From Agrypnia vestita (taxonomy: Eukaryota; Arthropoda; Insecta; Trichoptera; Phryganeidae), in contig JADDOH010024922.1 in the NCBI GenBank assembly GCA_016648135.1, positions 1-64,000 on the forward strand: 64,000 nucleotides of DNA. Reading direction: 5' to 3'. The translations under genes were made by a program, and so were the position numbers. The number at the start of each line of letters is the position of its first letter. The stretch's first letter is position 1. This document shows, piece by piece, positions 10,701 through 20,410 of the stretch. The notes below the pieces were generated by a model. It searched no databases. It saw only the letters and a program-made list of their open reading frames with translations, and was not told the origin of the DNA.

Positions 10701-12703
10701 TGATTTTGTACGCTGGGTAATATTAAGACTAAAATGTAAATCTTATCATTACAAAATTTTGCCACAGCAATTCGTCTCATACAGGGTGTACCAGAGCTAG
10801 CAGCAGAGATTTGGCCGATGGATTCCTGCCTATGTTGTGTCTAAAATTTTCATGCAACCATCTACCAATAGTTATGGAGATATTCAGTATCAAAGTTTGC
10901 ATTTTTTTTCAATATTTCTGACTTAATTTTTGCAAAAAGTTGAAATTTTATTACAGTAACTTATATTGATAAGGAAAATTCATTTGCTTCAATACAACTT
11001 AAATAAAATCATAAAAACCCATAAAAAAAAATTAAATTTTCGCAAGGTTTTTATCATTTTATTCGACTTGTATGAAAGCGAATGAATTTTTATATTCGAC
11101 ATAAGTAACTGTAATGATAGTTCAACTTTTTGCTAAAATTAAGTCAGAAATATTGAAAAAAAAACGCAAAATTGATATTGTATATCTCCATAACTATTGA
11201 TGTTAGGTCATGGTTGCTTGAACATTTTCGACTAATAACATAGTCAGGAATCTACCGGCCAAGTTTCTGCTGCTAGCTCTGGTACACCCTGCATGTTTTA
11301 CTCTCGATTAACCAAATAAGCCGACGTTTGTTTGGGGCGAACAAAACTACTAGTGCACCATTTTTAAAATCATCGCCGAAGACTCATTCTAACGGTAAGC
11401 AGTGAATTTTATATACAACACGCTAAAGCCATACTTTACACATTATACTTTCACTTTACACTTGCACAATCATCCACTGTTTACATTCCTTACAGTAACT
11501 TACATTGCAAAGGTGCATATCCATAGATGAAATTTCTCATTTTTATTTTTTAGCATTCAAATCTGTGTAATGCCCACCCTAATATGCAGGGTTATTTGAA
11601 AAACATTAATAACCTCGCAGGACTATATTCCTACCTTCTTGTTTCCATATTCAAGCAACCATGACCCAATATCAATAGTTATGGAGTTTTTTTCAATATT
11701 CCTTTTTTTAGGTGAGGTCACACATTTACGGCAGAATATCCCAGAAAAGTGCACACAGAAGATTCTGAACGTCCGTGAAAATCTGAAAACATTTTTATAC
11801 TACGCATTTACACTTCTTTCAAAACTGAACATCTAGAGTACTTCAAATCGTCTACTTTTCTCTTATCCTCTTAATAAGAATTATTTAACATTATTCTCTC
11901 TATATAAGGAGTATAAAAGCAAATGCAGAGATACTTAAAAAAATAAATCATGTTTTGAGTGCCTAAATTCAAGCTTTTGAAGGAAATATTCCCTCTCAAA
12001 ATCATGTCCAAATCACTAGTAAAAGCAAAGGCAGCCACTTCAACCAATCAACTCACAAGGATATGTCACGTGACAAAATGGACGCTTCATGCTAAAATGA
12101 GAGTCGATGTCTATTTTAGACTGAAACATCATAGCAAAAACTGCAATATCCTATTATGTGCACAGCAAAAGCACCAATATCCACTATTTAGTAGCAAATA
12201 CAGCCATAGCCATATTTTATAAGTTAAGTATTTATTTATACACGTATATAAAAGAGGTGGCAACTGTTTTTAAAAAAAAAATTGCAATATGATGTAGGTT
12301 TCACGGATTGAAGAGAAATTTTTTTGAGCAGCGACAGGCTTTTTATATTTACCTTAGAAACACCTCAGTGAGATATTGCTGCCTTTGCTATTATACCACT
12401 CAATAATTTGCCTGTCTTTCAGTTCACCTCTTAATTAGAAGTCTCCGAGAGTGATTTATCTCTATGGTGTCAAACTGCGAATTTTCTTTCTCTCCATCTG
12501 ATTATTGTAATTCTTCAAATTTTTTCATTTCTTCCAGCTTCGCTTAAATATCTTAATATTTTGCATATTAAATAATTATATTTTATTTCCATCCAGGAAA
12601 GCCGCGGAAAAAGGGAAAGAGACCCATGTCGAGTATCTTCAAATCGCCACCAGTACTCAGAGTATCCAATGATGAAAAGCAACCACATTATTTCCAAGGG
12701 TAG
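1655..12703 (+). CDS. Secreted C-type-lectin-domain protein (5 exons)
   Basis: Exons 1655-1709, 1787-1981, 3130-3233, 5841-5973 and 12597-12703 join in phase (1,1,0,1) to 197 codons plus TAG. Residues 1-18 form a hydrophobic signal-like start (MWKMHCVLVALAG). The lectin fold runs from about 36 to 163: EHC at 52-54, NGSLASI, HIWVSG at 87-92 in place of the usual WIGL-type strand, and cysteines 54, 123, 134, 152, 158 and 160, with the final CICL matching the usual FICE position. The family binds glycans or proteins outside the cell. The sugar/calcium signatures EPN or QPD and WND are absent, so calcium-dependent sugar binding is unlikely. The tail (164-197) is basic, KPRKKGKRP. The central three exons are firm; the first exon and its 77-bp intron, and the last exon after a 6.6-kb intron, are predicted from phase and splice sites. 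Confidence 0.75.
1787..1981 (+). CDS. Lectin exon 2 (N-terminal half of the domain)
   Basis: It encodes the stretch with NFYVLVPQPLPYFEATEHC and NGSLASIIDKEV, the beta1/alpha1 part of a C-type lectin domain. It ends at a consensus donor (GTAAGT at 1982) and is GC-rich against its AT-rich surroundings. Confidence 0.8.
2500..2615 (-). repeat. tRNA-derived SINE fragment
   Basis: On the minus strand there is a good B-box-like GGGTTCGAGCC followed by a tail (AGTCTTATTTTTGTAGCATGA) that recurs beside a better preserved copy at 49420-49530. It lies in lectin intron 2. Confidence 0.4.
2620..3040. repeat. Solo LTR-like repeat, family A copy 1
   Basis: It begins TGTCACG and ends GCGACA, so the ends are short inverted TG..CA termini. 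The opening motif ggctttgggrggcaaatga recurs at 16225, 37535 and 42864, and in altered form at 8202. Read on the minus strand it carries GGGTATAAAC, a TATA-like box, which suggests an LTR in that orientation. No internal gag-pol is seen and no clear target duplication was found. Confidence 0.45.
3130..3233 (+). CDS. Lectin exon 3
   Basis: It is preceded by a T-rich acceptor and followed by GTGAGT at 3234. It encodes VDHIWVSGVLVEHNGDREW and a Gly/Pro-rich loop. It joins exon 2 in phase 1 and exon 4 in phase 0. Confidence 0.8.
3368..3512. repeat. Two-copy tandem repeat (~74 bp unit)
   Basis: The block with gcacgtggt, cgtcgccgctagaaggcgcc and gctcaaaataatttca is present twice in a row with few differences. 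It sits in lectin intron 3, is GC-rich, and is not part of a recognised gene. Confidence 0.7.
3790..4212. mobile_element. Foldback MITE, family B
   Basis: The left end (ggtggattcctgccttg, then gaaaatgttcaagcaacca) is repeated inverted at the right end (acattttcgacac, aagacaggaatctacctg). Related copies lie at 10782-11291 and 48568-49274. Confidence 0.6.
4215..4343. mobile_element. Short foldback MITE, family B variant
   Basis: Ends caggatgtctcatagctagtag and its inverted counterpart ctactagctatgacacaccct flank a short centre. It abuts the preceding foldback and shares its outer sequence. Confidence 0.55.
4344..5214. other. Lectin intron 3, AT-rich, with poly(C) run
   Basis: No gene or clear repeat is seen apart from a C run at about 4908-4921 and a second C-rich patch near 5062-5069. 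Confidence 0.4.
5215..5445. mobile_element. Foldback MITE, family C
   Basis: The left arm caggcacgtgcagtgggaac..gcatgactttt is repeated inverted at the right end (aaaagtcatgctgc..gttcccactgaacgcccctg). Similar ends (gggcgtg-agtgagaac) occur at 46752, 47660 and 50385. Confidence 0.6.
5841..5973 (+). CDS. Lectin exon 4 (C-terminal half of the domain)
   Basis: Acceptor tcgtcttcag, donor GTAAGT at 5974. It encodes ELPWCEDEDASSIDACLNL and ends LPCDIPQPCICLI, giving five domain cysteines (123, 134, 152, 158, 160) in the spacing expected for the end of a C-type lectin domain. Confidence 0.8.
6060..6811 (+). mobile_element. LINE 3' end with poly(A), truncated
   Basis: The frame from 6165 to 6515 encodes KRRKITDLMTLHKIVNNK, DSPSILSQIDINIPARSLRS and a run ending FKREIISLLTEN, the typical post-reverse-transcriptase tail of jockey/CR1-type LINEs. 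A noncoding 3' segment and an A-run of 16 bases (about 6795-6810) follow. The 5' part is missing, as is usual for LINE insertions. Related to the fragment at 655-1000. Confidence 0.7.
6982..7197 (+). pseudogene. Harbinger transposase N-terminal remnant
   Basis: This 71-codon open frame has an acidic run (LLEDEEEDDILIML) and ends with EEEGCFEMLIRRHLN, a pattern seen just ahead of the catalytic domain in insect Harbinger transposases (a short EG-F--L-R-HL motif). It stops at 7195-7197 without the DDE domain. No ATG opens the frame; an upstream one could lie in a lost part. Assignment relies on the surrounding Harbinger ends as well as the motif. Confidence 0.45.
7452..7598 (+). pseudogene. MADF-domain ORF of the Harbinger element, truncated (48 aa)
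   Basis: ATG at 7452 opens MARWSDDKILLFVTYRNHEF, then LWNTRSPLCKNN and a stop at 7596-7598. The W--D-ILLFV--YR-HEFLW---S--YKN pattern is the first half of a MADF/Myb-like DNA-binding domain. Harbinger transposons carry such a second gene, whose product helps transposase reach the nucleus and bind the ends. A full MADF domain is about 85 residues, so the second half is lost. The position inside the TAA-flanked element supports the call. Confidence 0.6.
8202..8755. repeat. Solo LTR-like repeat, family A copy 2
   Basis: It starts TGTCACGTG directly beside the Harbinger right end and shares the family layout with the other copies (gtcccttaacac, tatcactcgtaaat, and a ttatacccat segment that reads as a TATA box on the minus strand). 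It ends near ttgtgaaca. Confidence 0.4.
8834..9015. repeat. Long near-perfect palindrome (~88-bp arms)
   Basis: The arm starting gtattttcatataagcttgc and passing through gtgcgtaatacgcgcattg is repeated inverted up to 9015 around a centre of only a few bases (cccctct). Small mismatches are present. It may be a MITE without a spacer. See findings. Confidence 0.85.
9016..10119. other. Lectin intron 4, AT-rich, no gene seen
   Basis: One segment (9600-9700: caatcgctctaaactttggc, gagagacgta, atcattcattaatttta) recurs near 58128-58200 and belongs to a dispersed repeat. Nothing else is recognised. Confidence 0.35.
10120..10640 (+). mobile_element. Decayed LINE reverse-transcriptase fragment
   Basis: Across several broken frames the classic order of non-LTR RT motifs can be read: DSKKVLDSIFHEQL (motif 3 region), GVPQGTVP-PLLFLTHVND (motif 4 region), HADDTVLLTN (YADD box) and a degenerate IKSWLDNNLITLHAK. 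Many stops and shifts show it is dead. Confidence 0.7.
10782..11291. mobile_element. Foldback MITE, family B, best copy (510 bp)
   Basis: The ends are CAGGGTGTACCAGAGCTAGC and its exact inverted counterpart GCTAGCTCTGGTACACCCTG. The inverted similarity continues inward over most of each half (gattcctgcc, atgcaacca, ttatggagatat). No ORF inside. Confidence 0.8.
11292..12596. other. Lectin intron 4, 3' part
   Basis: Mostly AT-rich. A partial family B foldback lies near 11585-11690 (cttgtttccatattcaagcaaccatg). Small open frames at 11639-11836 and 11959-12222 have no recognisable similarity and are treated as chance. Confidence 0.35.
12597..12703 (+). CDS. Lectin exon 5, basic C-terminal tail, predicted
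   Basis: The acceptor is a good pyrimidine tract, ttttatttccatccag. The exon completes the Gly codon left by exon 4 (phase 1) and reads KPRKKGKRPMSSIFKS, then PPVLRVSNDEKQPHYFQG and TAG at 12701. Base composition is richer in G+C than the flanks. The phase match and open frame support it, but there is no domain to confirm it. Confidence 0.5.
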
Positions 12704-12800
12704 AGAGCTCCGGACTTTCTGCACCCTTCAAGACTGCCGACGACCAAGGGAGTGGTCATCTTCGCCAGACGAGAGGAATGACACCCTTGTCTAGCGACGA

Positions 12801-12979
12801 ACGAATATGCAATCGCGCAAGAGTGTGAAGAACGCGCAATCACGTGAGAGTTTAACGAATAAGCAATCATGTAAGAGTTTAAGAATACGCAAATCATCTA
12901 AGAGTTTCTACTAGGAACATGCAAATCATGTAAGAGTTTCTACTAGGAATACGCAAATCATGTAAGAGTTTCTACTAGA
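12801..12979. repeat. Short tandem array, ~30-34 bp unit, about five copies
   Basis: Units of the form aatacgcaaatcatgtaaga followed by gtttctactagg are repeated, the last two nearly identical and the first ones shorter and diverged. It lies in the presumed 3' UTR of the lectin gene. Confidence 0.7.
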
Positions 12980-13250
12980 TTGCTTGTGAAATTTTTAACA
13001 TAACTTTATAGAAGACGACTGAGAAGCACCTATAGTAGTGCTTGTATGAAAAACGTGTTCAGTTAAAGCGTTTCAACACGTTCAGAAGGGTATGGACTTC
13101 ACAGAAATCGTGGTACTTAATCAGTTACAAATACTCTTAGTGTTCATGGTGTGGTCAGGTAACCGAATCAGACGCAAAATTGTCGCTGCTACTTAAGGAA
13201 AACAAAGACATCCAAGCCTTTGGATTATCACAGATGAAGAGCAACTAAAT

Positions 13251-13256
13251 AATAAA
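13251..13256 (+). terminator. Candidate poly(A) signal for the lectin gene
   Basis: AATAAA about 550 bases after the predicted stop at 12703. AATAAA is common in AT-rich DNA, so this is only a candidate. Confidence 0.3.
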
Positions 13257-13280
13257 TATGTCAACAAAAATTAAGTGATG

Positions 13281-13348
13281 ATAACTGATACCTGAAAACT
13301 GATAACTGAAAATAACTGATAACTGAAAATAACTGATAACTGAAAATA
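13281..13348. repeat. Tandem repeat of an 18-bp unit (ataactgataactgaaa)
   Basis: About three and a half near-perfect copies, directly after the candidate poly(A) site. Confidence 0.75.
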
Positions 13349-13399
13349 TCAAAAATGATTTCAAGCTAAAAATGTCCTTAGGTTTTCACAGCCGTTCAG

Positions 13400-13540
13400 A
13401 ATGTTTTCTGGGATATTCTGCCGTGTATATGTGACTGATTACATCAGCCCTGATGATGGACCCTGCAATGGGATCCGAAACGTTGGCCAGAGAGGTCACA
13501 TATACACGGCAGAGTATCCTAGAAAACTATACACAGAAGA
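13400..13540 (+). ncRNA. Hammerhead-ribozyme-like core in a foldback remnant (1)
   Basis: CTGATGA at 13450-13456, a 20-nt segment that can pair on itself (ggaccc with gggatcc, one bulged A), then GAAA at 13477-13480 followed by CGTT. This is the order of conserved hammerhead core elements (CUGANGA, helix II, GAAA, helix III). Flanking arms (ctgccgtgtatatgtgac and gtcacatatacacggcag) pair with each other. A sister copy lies at 26290-26470. Activity is not shown. Confidence 0.45.
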
Positions 13541-13561
13541 TCTCAAGCTGCGATACAAACG

Positions 13562-15720
13562 TGAGAATTAGGTATTCTTAAAAACTACTGAAAATATATT
13601 AAATAGCAACAATGATATAATCTCTATCACTGAAACATCTCTAAAAGACACAGTAAATACTCGAGAACCTTTTGACAGGAAACCTTCTTTTGTTATTTTG
13701 TACCTTTGTGCATTCCAAGTCTTGTTGCAGTGTGGATATGAACGGCTTCGTCTGAAAGGGTATTAATATTGCGCGCGCAGACGATTCGTGTGCAAACTGT
13801 ATGTTGACTGGTGCATATGTTTAGTAGTGACATATTGCATAAAATTTGTGGACACTTTGAACCTCTTTTTGTGCTTAATTCCACATGGACCTCAACTACC
13901 GTGCTTTGGAGCGGCAGTCCCTCATCATTAGTGCTGTGAGTGCGTTGGTGTTTTGTTCATCTGACAAACTCTCTATGTGCACCGTGGTTACAAGTTCTTC
14001 CTCTTCATTTTGTTGTCGTTGGAGTAATTGTGACTATACCTACAAGCCAGCTGTTGAAATTGCACTTTAGTGGACTGTATTTGGCAGCATTTCACATAAT
14101 CCATCGAAGTTCTGGTGCATTCTGCCTCCAGACACCTGTCGCTCATCATCTTCCTTGTGATGTGGCTGATGTATGTCGTAGATCGACGGCATATTATGAA
14201 TTAATGAAAAGATGATCTTGGAGCGAAGAACTCGCGCTGGTAGAAGTGACGACTGTCTTCAAGTTCGAACAAGTAACTCTATTCACCAAATGACATCTGA
14301 TTTGTATTCGCGAATCCATACATTGGCGTTTATATCTTGAACCATCTTCGTCTTACCCAAATTCCCAAGTTTAGCAGTTTGACTAGTGAGAACCGACTCG
14401 ACCTGCCACCTCTGGAGCATTCTCGTCACCATCGGGTAAAATCTCGTTTGCACCCTCGCGTGTGATATAGTGTGTAAAATTGAGTTTGTCGAATAATAAG
14501 TGTCATTGGCAGGTAAGTCGAGCTTCCTGTGCCCTCCTTTTTCTCGCATACAGTCCACAATATCGTTCTCTTTTACCTTCCATCTCCTTTTCTTTATTCC
14601 CGTCATATTGTAATACACTAATAAATTAATCCCTCCAAACTGCTAGAGAGAAAAATTAAAAGTGCGCTTATAAATAATATTAAAACAGGAAGGCTTGTGT
14701 GTTCTTTAAATGAAATTATATGAGATATTTAAAGAAGCCATCGGGAGCAAGTAAAGTGCACACACAGAGGAATAAGGGAAAAGTCTGCATTTGTGTGATA
14801 GAGGTACGCTCGATCTGGCGGCGGAGACACGACTCTTTGTAATGGAGTGGCATCGCTTGTCACTTCTTCCACATTTGTTCTCGGTCTTTCGCCTTTCAAA
14901 TTTTCTCAGCAACGGCGAACGGAACCATATGTGTGAAATGTGAGTGTGTGGCTCGGCAGGGCCGCCACAGACCAAAGCATGAAATTGACTTAAAAAATTA
15001 TAGTGATGTATAAAAGAACATTTTTATACGTAATTCTAGCAATAGAGACATAATATATAAGAGGAGTATAGAGTATAGATATATAGATGTAATATATAGA
15101 AGTAGTAGGAGGGAAGTTATTTATGTTTATTATATTGTTGGCTCCAATGTGGGGGCCATATATGTAATACTCCTATATTGCTCATGCCCATCACGGACTA
15201 AGCGGGGCAGAAAATGCTACTTTTATCTCATTGCTGTCACTTGACCTGTTGTGCGCAAGCGTCATTTATCCCATGTGGCGGCGCTGATTAGATATGAATT
15301 GGCGCTAATTCTCGGACATGGGCATAAGACTCGAAGTGACCACCGTTGTTGGTGAGACAAACATATTTCTGCACTGTAGTGATTTCGCCTATTTCCAGAC
15401 CTGCTAGCAATATAGGATTCTTACATATATGGTGGGGGCGCTGTACCATAAACAAGACACCAACGTTAGCGTCAAAGTTGGGGGCAATGTGTGGAATTGG
15501 TGTAAAGCTGGCTGCCTTCGATACGGTATTGCAAGACCTGCGTTTGTTTTTAGTTTATGTTTTTCTTCTGTGCTTTGACAATACAATAAAAGAATGAAAG
15601 AAAAAACAAATGCACAAAAAAATGCCACATCCCTTCCTCGAGCATCCATAGATGTCGCCCTCGGGTGCACTAATCACAATTACGTGCAAACAATGCAAAT
15701 GGTTTTGGCCGTAATCCGTG
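13562..15720. other. Spacer without recognised genes
   Basis: Several short open frames occur on both strands (for example 14283-14618 minus and 14706-14975 minus), but none shows a recognisable motif. The composition is less AT-rich than the surroundings between 13700 and 15800, which could reflect an old transposon body. Confidence 0.3.
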
Positions 15721-15730
15721 AAAGAACAGT

Positions 15731-15783
15731 ATCCCGTCCAGATGATGCGCGTGAGTAAACGCGCGTCAGCATCTGGACGGGAT
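15731..15783. repeat. Hairpin with 14-bp perfect arms
   Basis: ATCCCGTCCAGATG (15731-15744) is repeated inverted as CATCTGGACGGGAT (15770-15783) around a 25-nt centre that itself holds gcgcgt and acgcgc. Confidence 0.8.
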
Positions 15784-16224
15784 GTATGTAGCTCCAGTAT
15801 CTCGAGAATGCGCGGGTGCACTCGCGCGCAAAACGCCCCATCTGGAGAGGCTCTAACATAGCCACCACCGCTTCTCCATCGGCCGTCAAAAATATACGGT
15901 ATATACTACATATTGTAAGGGTTTAGCTAAGATGCAAACCATTAATTTACACCTCCCACGTTATATAGGCTTTTTATTTCATTATGTATAAACAAATAAT
16001 ACTTAAATTATGATACGTGATTTTTCACGGGTGTACGCTAATGTGTTAATAATTCGGATGAATGTCATTTATACGTAAAAAGAATATTGTTTCATAGTCT
16101 AGTCAAAAGTAGATATTTCATTACCAGCGGCGACATCTATACACAGGTTCATGGGGATGACAAACTTCAACAACAGATGGCGTTAATAAAGTCATGCATG
16201 GAACGAGTTGTACAAATAACATAT

Positions 16225-16770
16225 TGTCACGGGACGTGACTTTGGGAGGCAAATGAAAACACTGGAAATTAATTAAATTAAATTTATTACCAAAGAAAGT
16301 CACTGAACACGAGTTAAATTGTAGTACCGTCCTTCACTTTACAGTCGCTAAATGTCTCAATTGCTTCTGATAAACTTCGTTCAATGTTCGCTCGCAGAAA
16401 CTATTCGCCCCTGTATTCTTCATTCACTTGCGCTGGTCACTTACCAATATCGCGTGTTGTAATATCATGAAGCACACATCACACTGTTTTACGCTACGGA
16501 TGCCGCACTGTTGTCGTCACGAACTGAATTGCATGATCCCGCGTCGCGTGACTCCTTTTATATCTAAATTCCCTCGAATGGTTTATTCTAGAGGTAAAGA
16601 GAAACCTGTGGAGCGTTCTAGACGATTCTATGTAGTTTTTTTACAATGGGATTTGAATGTCGTAGAATTCTGTAGAGATAACGCGGTCACGGATGAGTGA
16701 CCCTGGATTGCGTGCGTAACAGTTTGCAATTACGGTTGACTGTTGTTATCTAGTTAGCCGTGTCGCTACA
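16225..16770. repeat. Solo LTR-like repeat, family A copy 3
   Basis: It starts TGTCACGGGACGTGAC followed by tttgggaggcaaatgaaaac, very close to copy 1, and ends tgtcgctaca. On the minus strand this would read TGTAGCGACA..GTGACA. No internal coding region is attached. Confidence 0.45.
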
Positions 16771-17040
16771 ATGTATACTTCAACTTTCAAAAATTTGACA
16801 GGTGTGGTGATTAATCATGGGTAGAATTCGTGAACGTTACATAAGTGATCACATAAGCCAGCCTTATGATAGGTCCCTACAAACACCCAAAGACTTCCAT
16901 ACCTATGTTTGCGTATAAATAGCGTCGTCTCATTTCTCTTCTGTTATATAATCTTCTATAATATATCTTGATGAGTTTTAAATAATAATATTATTAATAT
17001 TTAAACAAATAACTTTGTGGTCAGACACTTAAACAAAATG

Positions 17041-17457
17041 TTATTATGGTAGTATATAACCACTAAAAATTACTTTGTCTACTGGTTTCGAGACGTAGCG
17101 CGGAAGTATGTAAATCACATCACAACCACATTATTTTATTTACACACCAACACCTTAAGGTAAAACCCAAGATTTGTCAACACCCCCCACAGACCCCATA
17201 TCGTCTCCATCTCTCTCTACTCAAATTCTTAATCCTTTTTGATAAGAAACTTAGTGCAGGTTGGCCTTTGGTAATAGTAACACGCATGTGAAGAGTATTT
17301 TGTGAAGGTGTTGGTGTGTAAATAATACTGTGGATGTGGTGTGTAGTGATATTTGCATGCTAGTGTAGTGGTTGTCCTGTACCGGGTTACGTCTCAAAAC
17401 CGGTAGACAAAAAAGTAATTTTTAGTGGTTACATACTAATATAAATAACATTTTGTT
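17041..17457. mobile_element. Foldback element, family D copy 1
   Basis: The left end (aacaaaatgttat, ataaccactaaaaattact) is repeated inverted at the right (agtaatttttagtggtt, ataacattttgtt). The inner parts gtgttggtgtgtaaata and its complement also pair. Confidence 0.7.
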
Positions 17458-18344
17458 AGATTTAAAAAGTTCGCCCTCCATGCATTGTTCCCTACTCGTC
17501 ATGGTTGTAGAACAATGACGGATGTGCCATTATTAAAAATTCCATATTAACTTTTTTAGATCGTTAAAAAGTGAAAAAAAGAAGCCATCTAATGGTATAT
17601 AAAATGTGTATTTTTTCTCATTAATTTAACCATTGTTATATAAAGTCGGTATGACGACGGTTCTGATTTGCAATCGTAGAACAATGCAGCATGTGTAAAA
17701 ATGTAGTTGTACTGCGCCGACTATATTTGAGGTTTGAAATGTATCAACTTTAAATAACTAACCCGAGTTTCAAAGGAAAATCTTTCGTAGTTATCGAGAT
17801 ATGACATAAAGTGTATTTGTGTAAACAAAACTTCAAACTGCGCTCCTGCAAACTTGAGAAAAATCACATGCGTCGTTATTCTACGATTATGACGTACTGT
17901 TTCCCATGCTTTACTTTATTTACATGACGTGATTAACACTAATATCAACATTTTTCACTGCAGACAAATCAAAACCAAGGCCATTCAATAGGGCTGTCCA
18001 CACCACAGACGTCGCCAATCAGCGATCACGCATTCAGAACCCCAAGGGCAATAGAAAACCCTAGCGTACCACACTACTCACGAACCAGGGCGTCAAAGTG
18101 CACAACCACTGGGACACACAACAGTGCAACTACCAAAATAAACGCAAAATTACACACTAAATTGTAAGAGAATTACTATTGAAATACAAAATAAAACATC
18201 CACCGCGTGACTAAATTCAATACCTACCGAAATGGCAAATAACCAGAAATGCACCACATTGAATACCTACAACAAAGTATACATCTATCAATTTACCAAC
18301 TTGTATTATAAATGTTTAAAGCATTAACCTTTTGGTCAGACATT

Positions 18345-18580
18345 AAACAAAATGTTATTTATGTTAGTATATAACCACTAAAAATTACTTTTTTGTCTAT
18401 ACATATCTGAAGAGTATATTGTGAAGGTGTTGGTGTATAAATAATACTATGGTTGTGGTGTGTAGTGATATTTACATGCTAGTGTAGTGGTTGTCATGAT
18501 GAAGAGACGGTTACAGGAAACCAGTAGACAAAAAAGTCATTTTTAATGGTTATATACTAACATAAATAACATTTTGTTTA
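18345..18580. mobile_element. Foldback element, family D copy 2
   Basis: Same ends as 17041-17457 with a shorter centre. The right half holds tgatgaagagacgg followed by ggaaaccagtagacaaaa, which resembles a degenerate hammerhead core. Confidence 0.65.
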
Positions 18581-19025
18581 CCAACTTATATATTTACGAC
18601 ACTAAATTTCAACAAATGACGACAATTTCAGTTATACAAATTTTCAATTAGGAAATATAGCAGACTCATCACCACAAAGCTATCGATATCTGGTTTTTCT
18701 TAAATGGTGTCAAGCTTCGACGATATGTGGGTCATTTTCTTTTTTGTTGTAGTTCAACTGTCCCTATCCATTTTCGTGATGTAGTGGTATTTAAAAATGT
18801 TAATTTTTGTTTTGTTTAATAATATAGGTTTGATGATGCCTCCTCATAATAATACCATCTCAAAAGATTTAGAAACTGTAAAGAAATGAGGTTTTAATTG
18901 TATTTAATAAATAATATAAAATACATTTATGTTGTGACAGAGTTGTTTATTATTGTATGGGATTTTGTAACAAACAAGACAATAAAGAAGAGAATGACCC
19001 ATTATATCAACAAATTCACTGCACT

Positions 19026-19078
19026 CTTTGTCAATGCAATGGTTAATGAATCTTTCATTAACCATTGCATTGACAAAG
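19026..19078. repeat. Perfect 25-bp-arm hairpin with 3-nt loop
   Basis: The arm ctttgtcaatgcaatggtta..atgaa (19026-19050) and its exact reverse complement (19054-19078) are separated only by tct. Verified base by base in the sequence. Confidence 0.95.
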
Positions 19079-19254
19079 TTTCATTTTTGCCGAAGAAGAC
19101 ACCAGATTTCAGAAAAATAAAACCACTACCAGTCGTCAAATCAAACACCTTGGATGGCAGATCACAGTAGAATTAAAGGACTGTCTGATTAGGCGGCAGG
19201 CGTGACAATGGCTTCTTATTACAAAAATAATTCCAAGTAAATTTATTTTTATTT

Positions 19255-19700
19255 ATTTTTCTAGGGACCTAAAAAACATTTCGAATCGTGCAGAACTGCG
19301 ATTGCGAAATTTACCAAAAATCGTAAAACTCATGAAAAGTCATCAATTTTCTGAAAAATGTCTGAAATCATCAATACTTGTTATGCTAATACAAAGATCG
19401 TAATATTTCTATTACTAAAGTACCAATCTACCCGATATTGACATATTTGTTACTCTCCCTTACCAAAGAATTTATAATACTTTTCCAATTTTGTTAAATT
19501 TCGAATTGTGACCTTAAATGTATTGATTTATGGTGCAAGGGTTAAAAATTATTTCGAATTATGAATTAGCGTGTTTTTCTAATTATCGGGCTTAATCTAC
19601 TATGAAATTAACATTTCGGGACTTTTTTATTTAAAAATTTTGAATTACGGGGAATTTTGAATTATAAGAGTTTGAATTAACGGGGTTTTACTGTACTAGG
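19255..19700. mobile_element. Pogo/Tigger-like foldback remnant 1
   Basis: Its end gaattaacggggttttactgta resembles the CAGTAAAACC-type ends of pogo/Tigger elements. Inner motifs (aaaatcgtaaaactcatgaa, tgttatgctaatacaaag) recur in both orientations within this family at 55485-55918 and 62274-62838. No transposase is present. Confidence 0.5.
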
Positions 19701-20039
19701 TAAGAAATATTTCAAAAAAACAAGACATTACTTATTTAAATCTCCGCCCACTGTTCCATTTACATGTGTCTTCGGCACATGCATATATGTATAGGTACAG
19801 TGAACCAATGCAGTTTGATTATGAAATTTAAATTAGATTTCTAGTGTGGCCACAGAATATTGATGCGATTTTCTAAAGCCTGGTTGCTTTTGTTGTTTAT
19901 TTTGCTGCGATTGAGTGTCATGGACTGACGCAGCATGAAAATTTAAAAAAAACTCACACTGTATTGTTTATATGGTGCCATCACCTATCAGAGGTCGGCG
20001 ATCATTCTAGCGATTATGAATTTATGTATCGCCACATGG

Positions 20040-20410
20040 ACCAACCAGTCGAGCTACACTTATACCATTAGATACGGCATCTTTCTACGCTTCTTTTACC
20101 ACTTATTTTCTCCTGGATGTTGTTGAGTTGGTTTGGACTATAATATTTTGGTCCTCTCATAATATGTCCGAGATGCTCCAGCTTTCTTATCTTGATAGCT
20201 CGCAGCACTTCTCAGTCTTTTTCCATACGCCGGGGGACTTCATCATTCGTCACTCTATCCACCCAGGAAACTTTCAATATGCATCTATTACAATGCACAT
20301 CTCAAAAGCCTCGACTTTGCGGATTAGTTCTTGGTTAAGTGTCCACGCCTCCACCCCATATAAGAGAATGGCAAAAATATAACACCGAACCATACGCATT
20401 CTAAGTTGTA
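20040..20410 (-). mobile_element. RTE-like LINE C-terminal remnant
   Basis: On the minus strand a broken frame gives YMGW--GHLTKN, FPGWIE, RAIKIRKLEHLGHIMRG and a terminal KRSVER-like stretch. This is the order seen at the end of RTE-type LINE proteins (W-D-VTNEEVL-R, RKLRYLGHI-R). Stops and shifts are frequent. Confidence 0.5.

Noticed and set aside
12801..12979. CRISPR-like array
   Set aside because: The units are contiguous and diverge progressively, with no unique spacers of fixed length, and the context is a eukaryotic gene.
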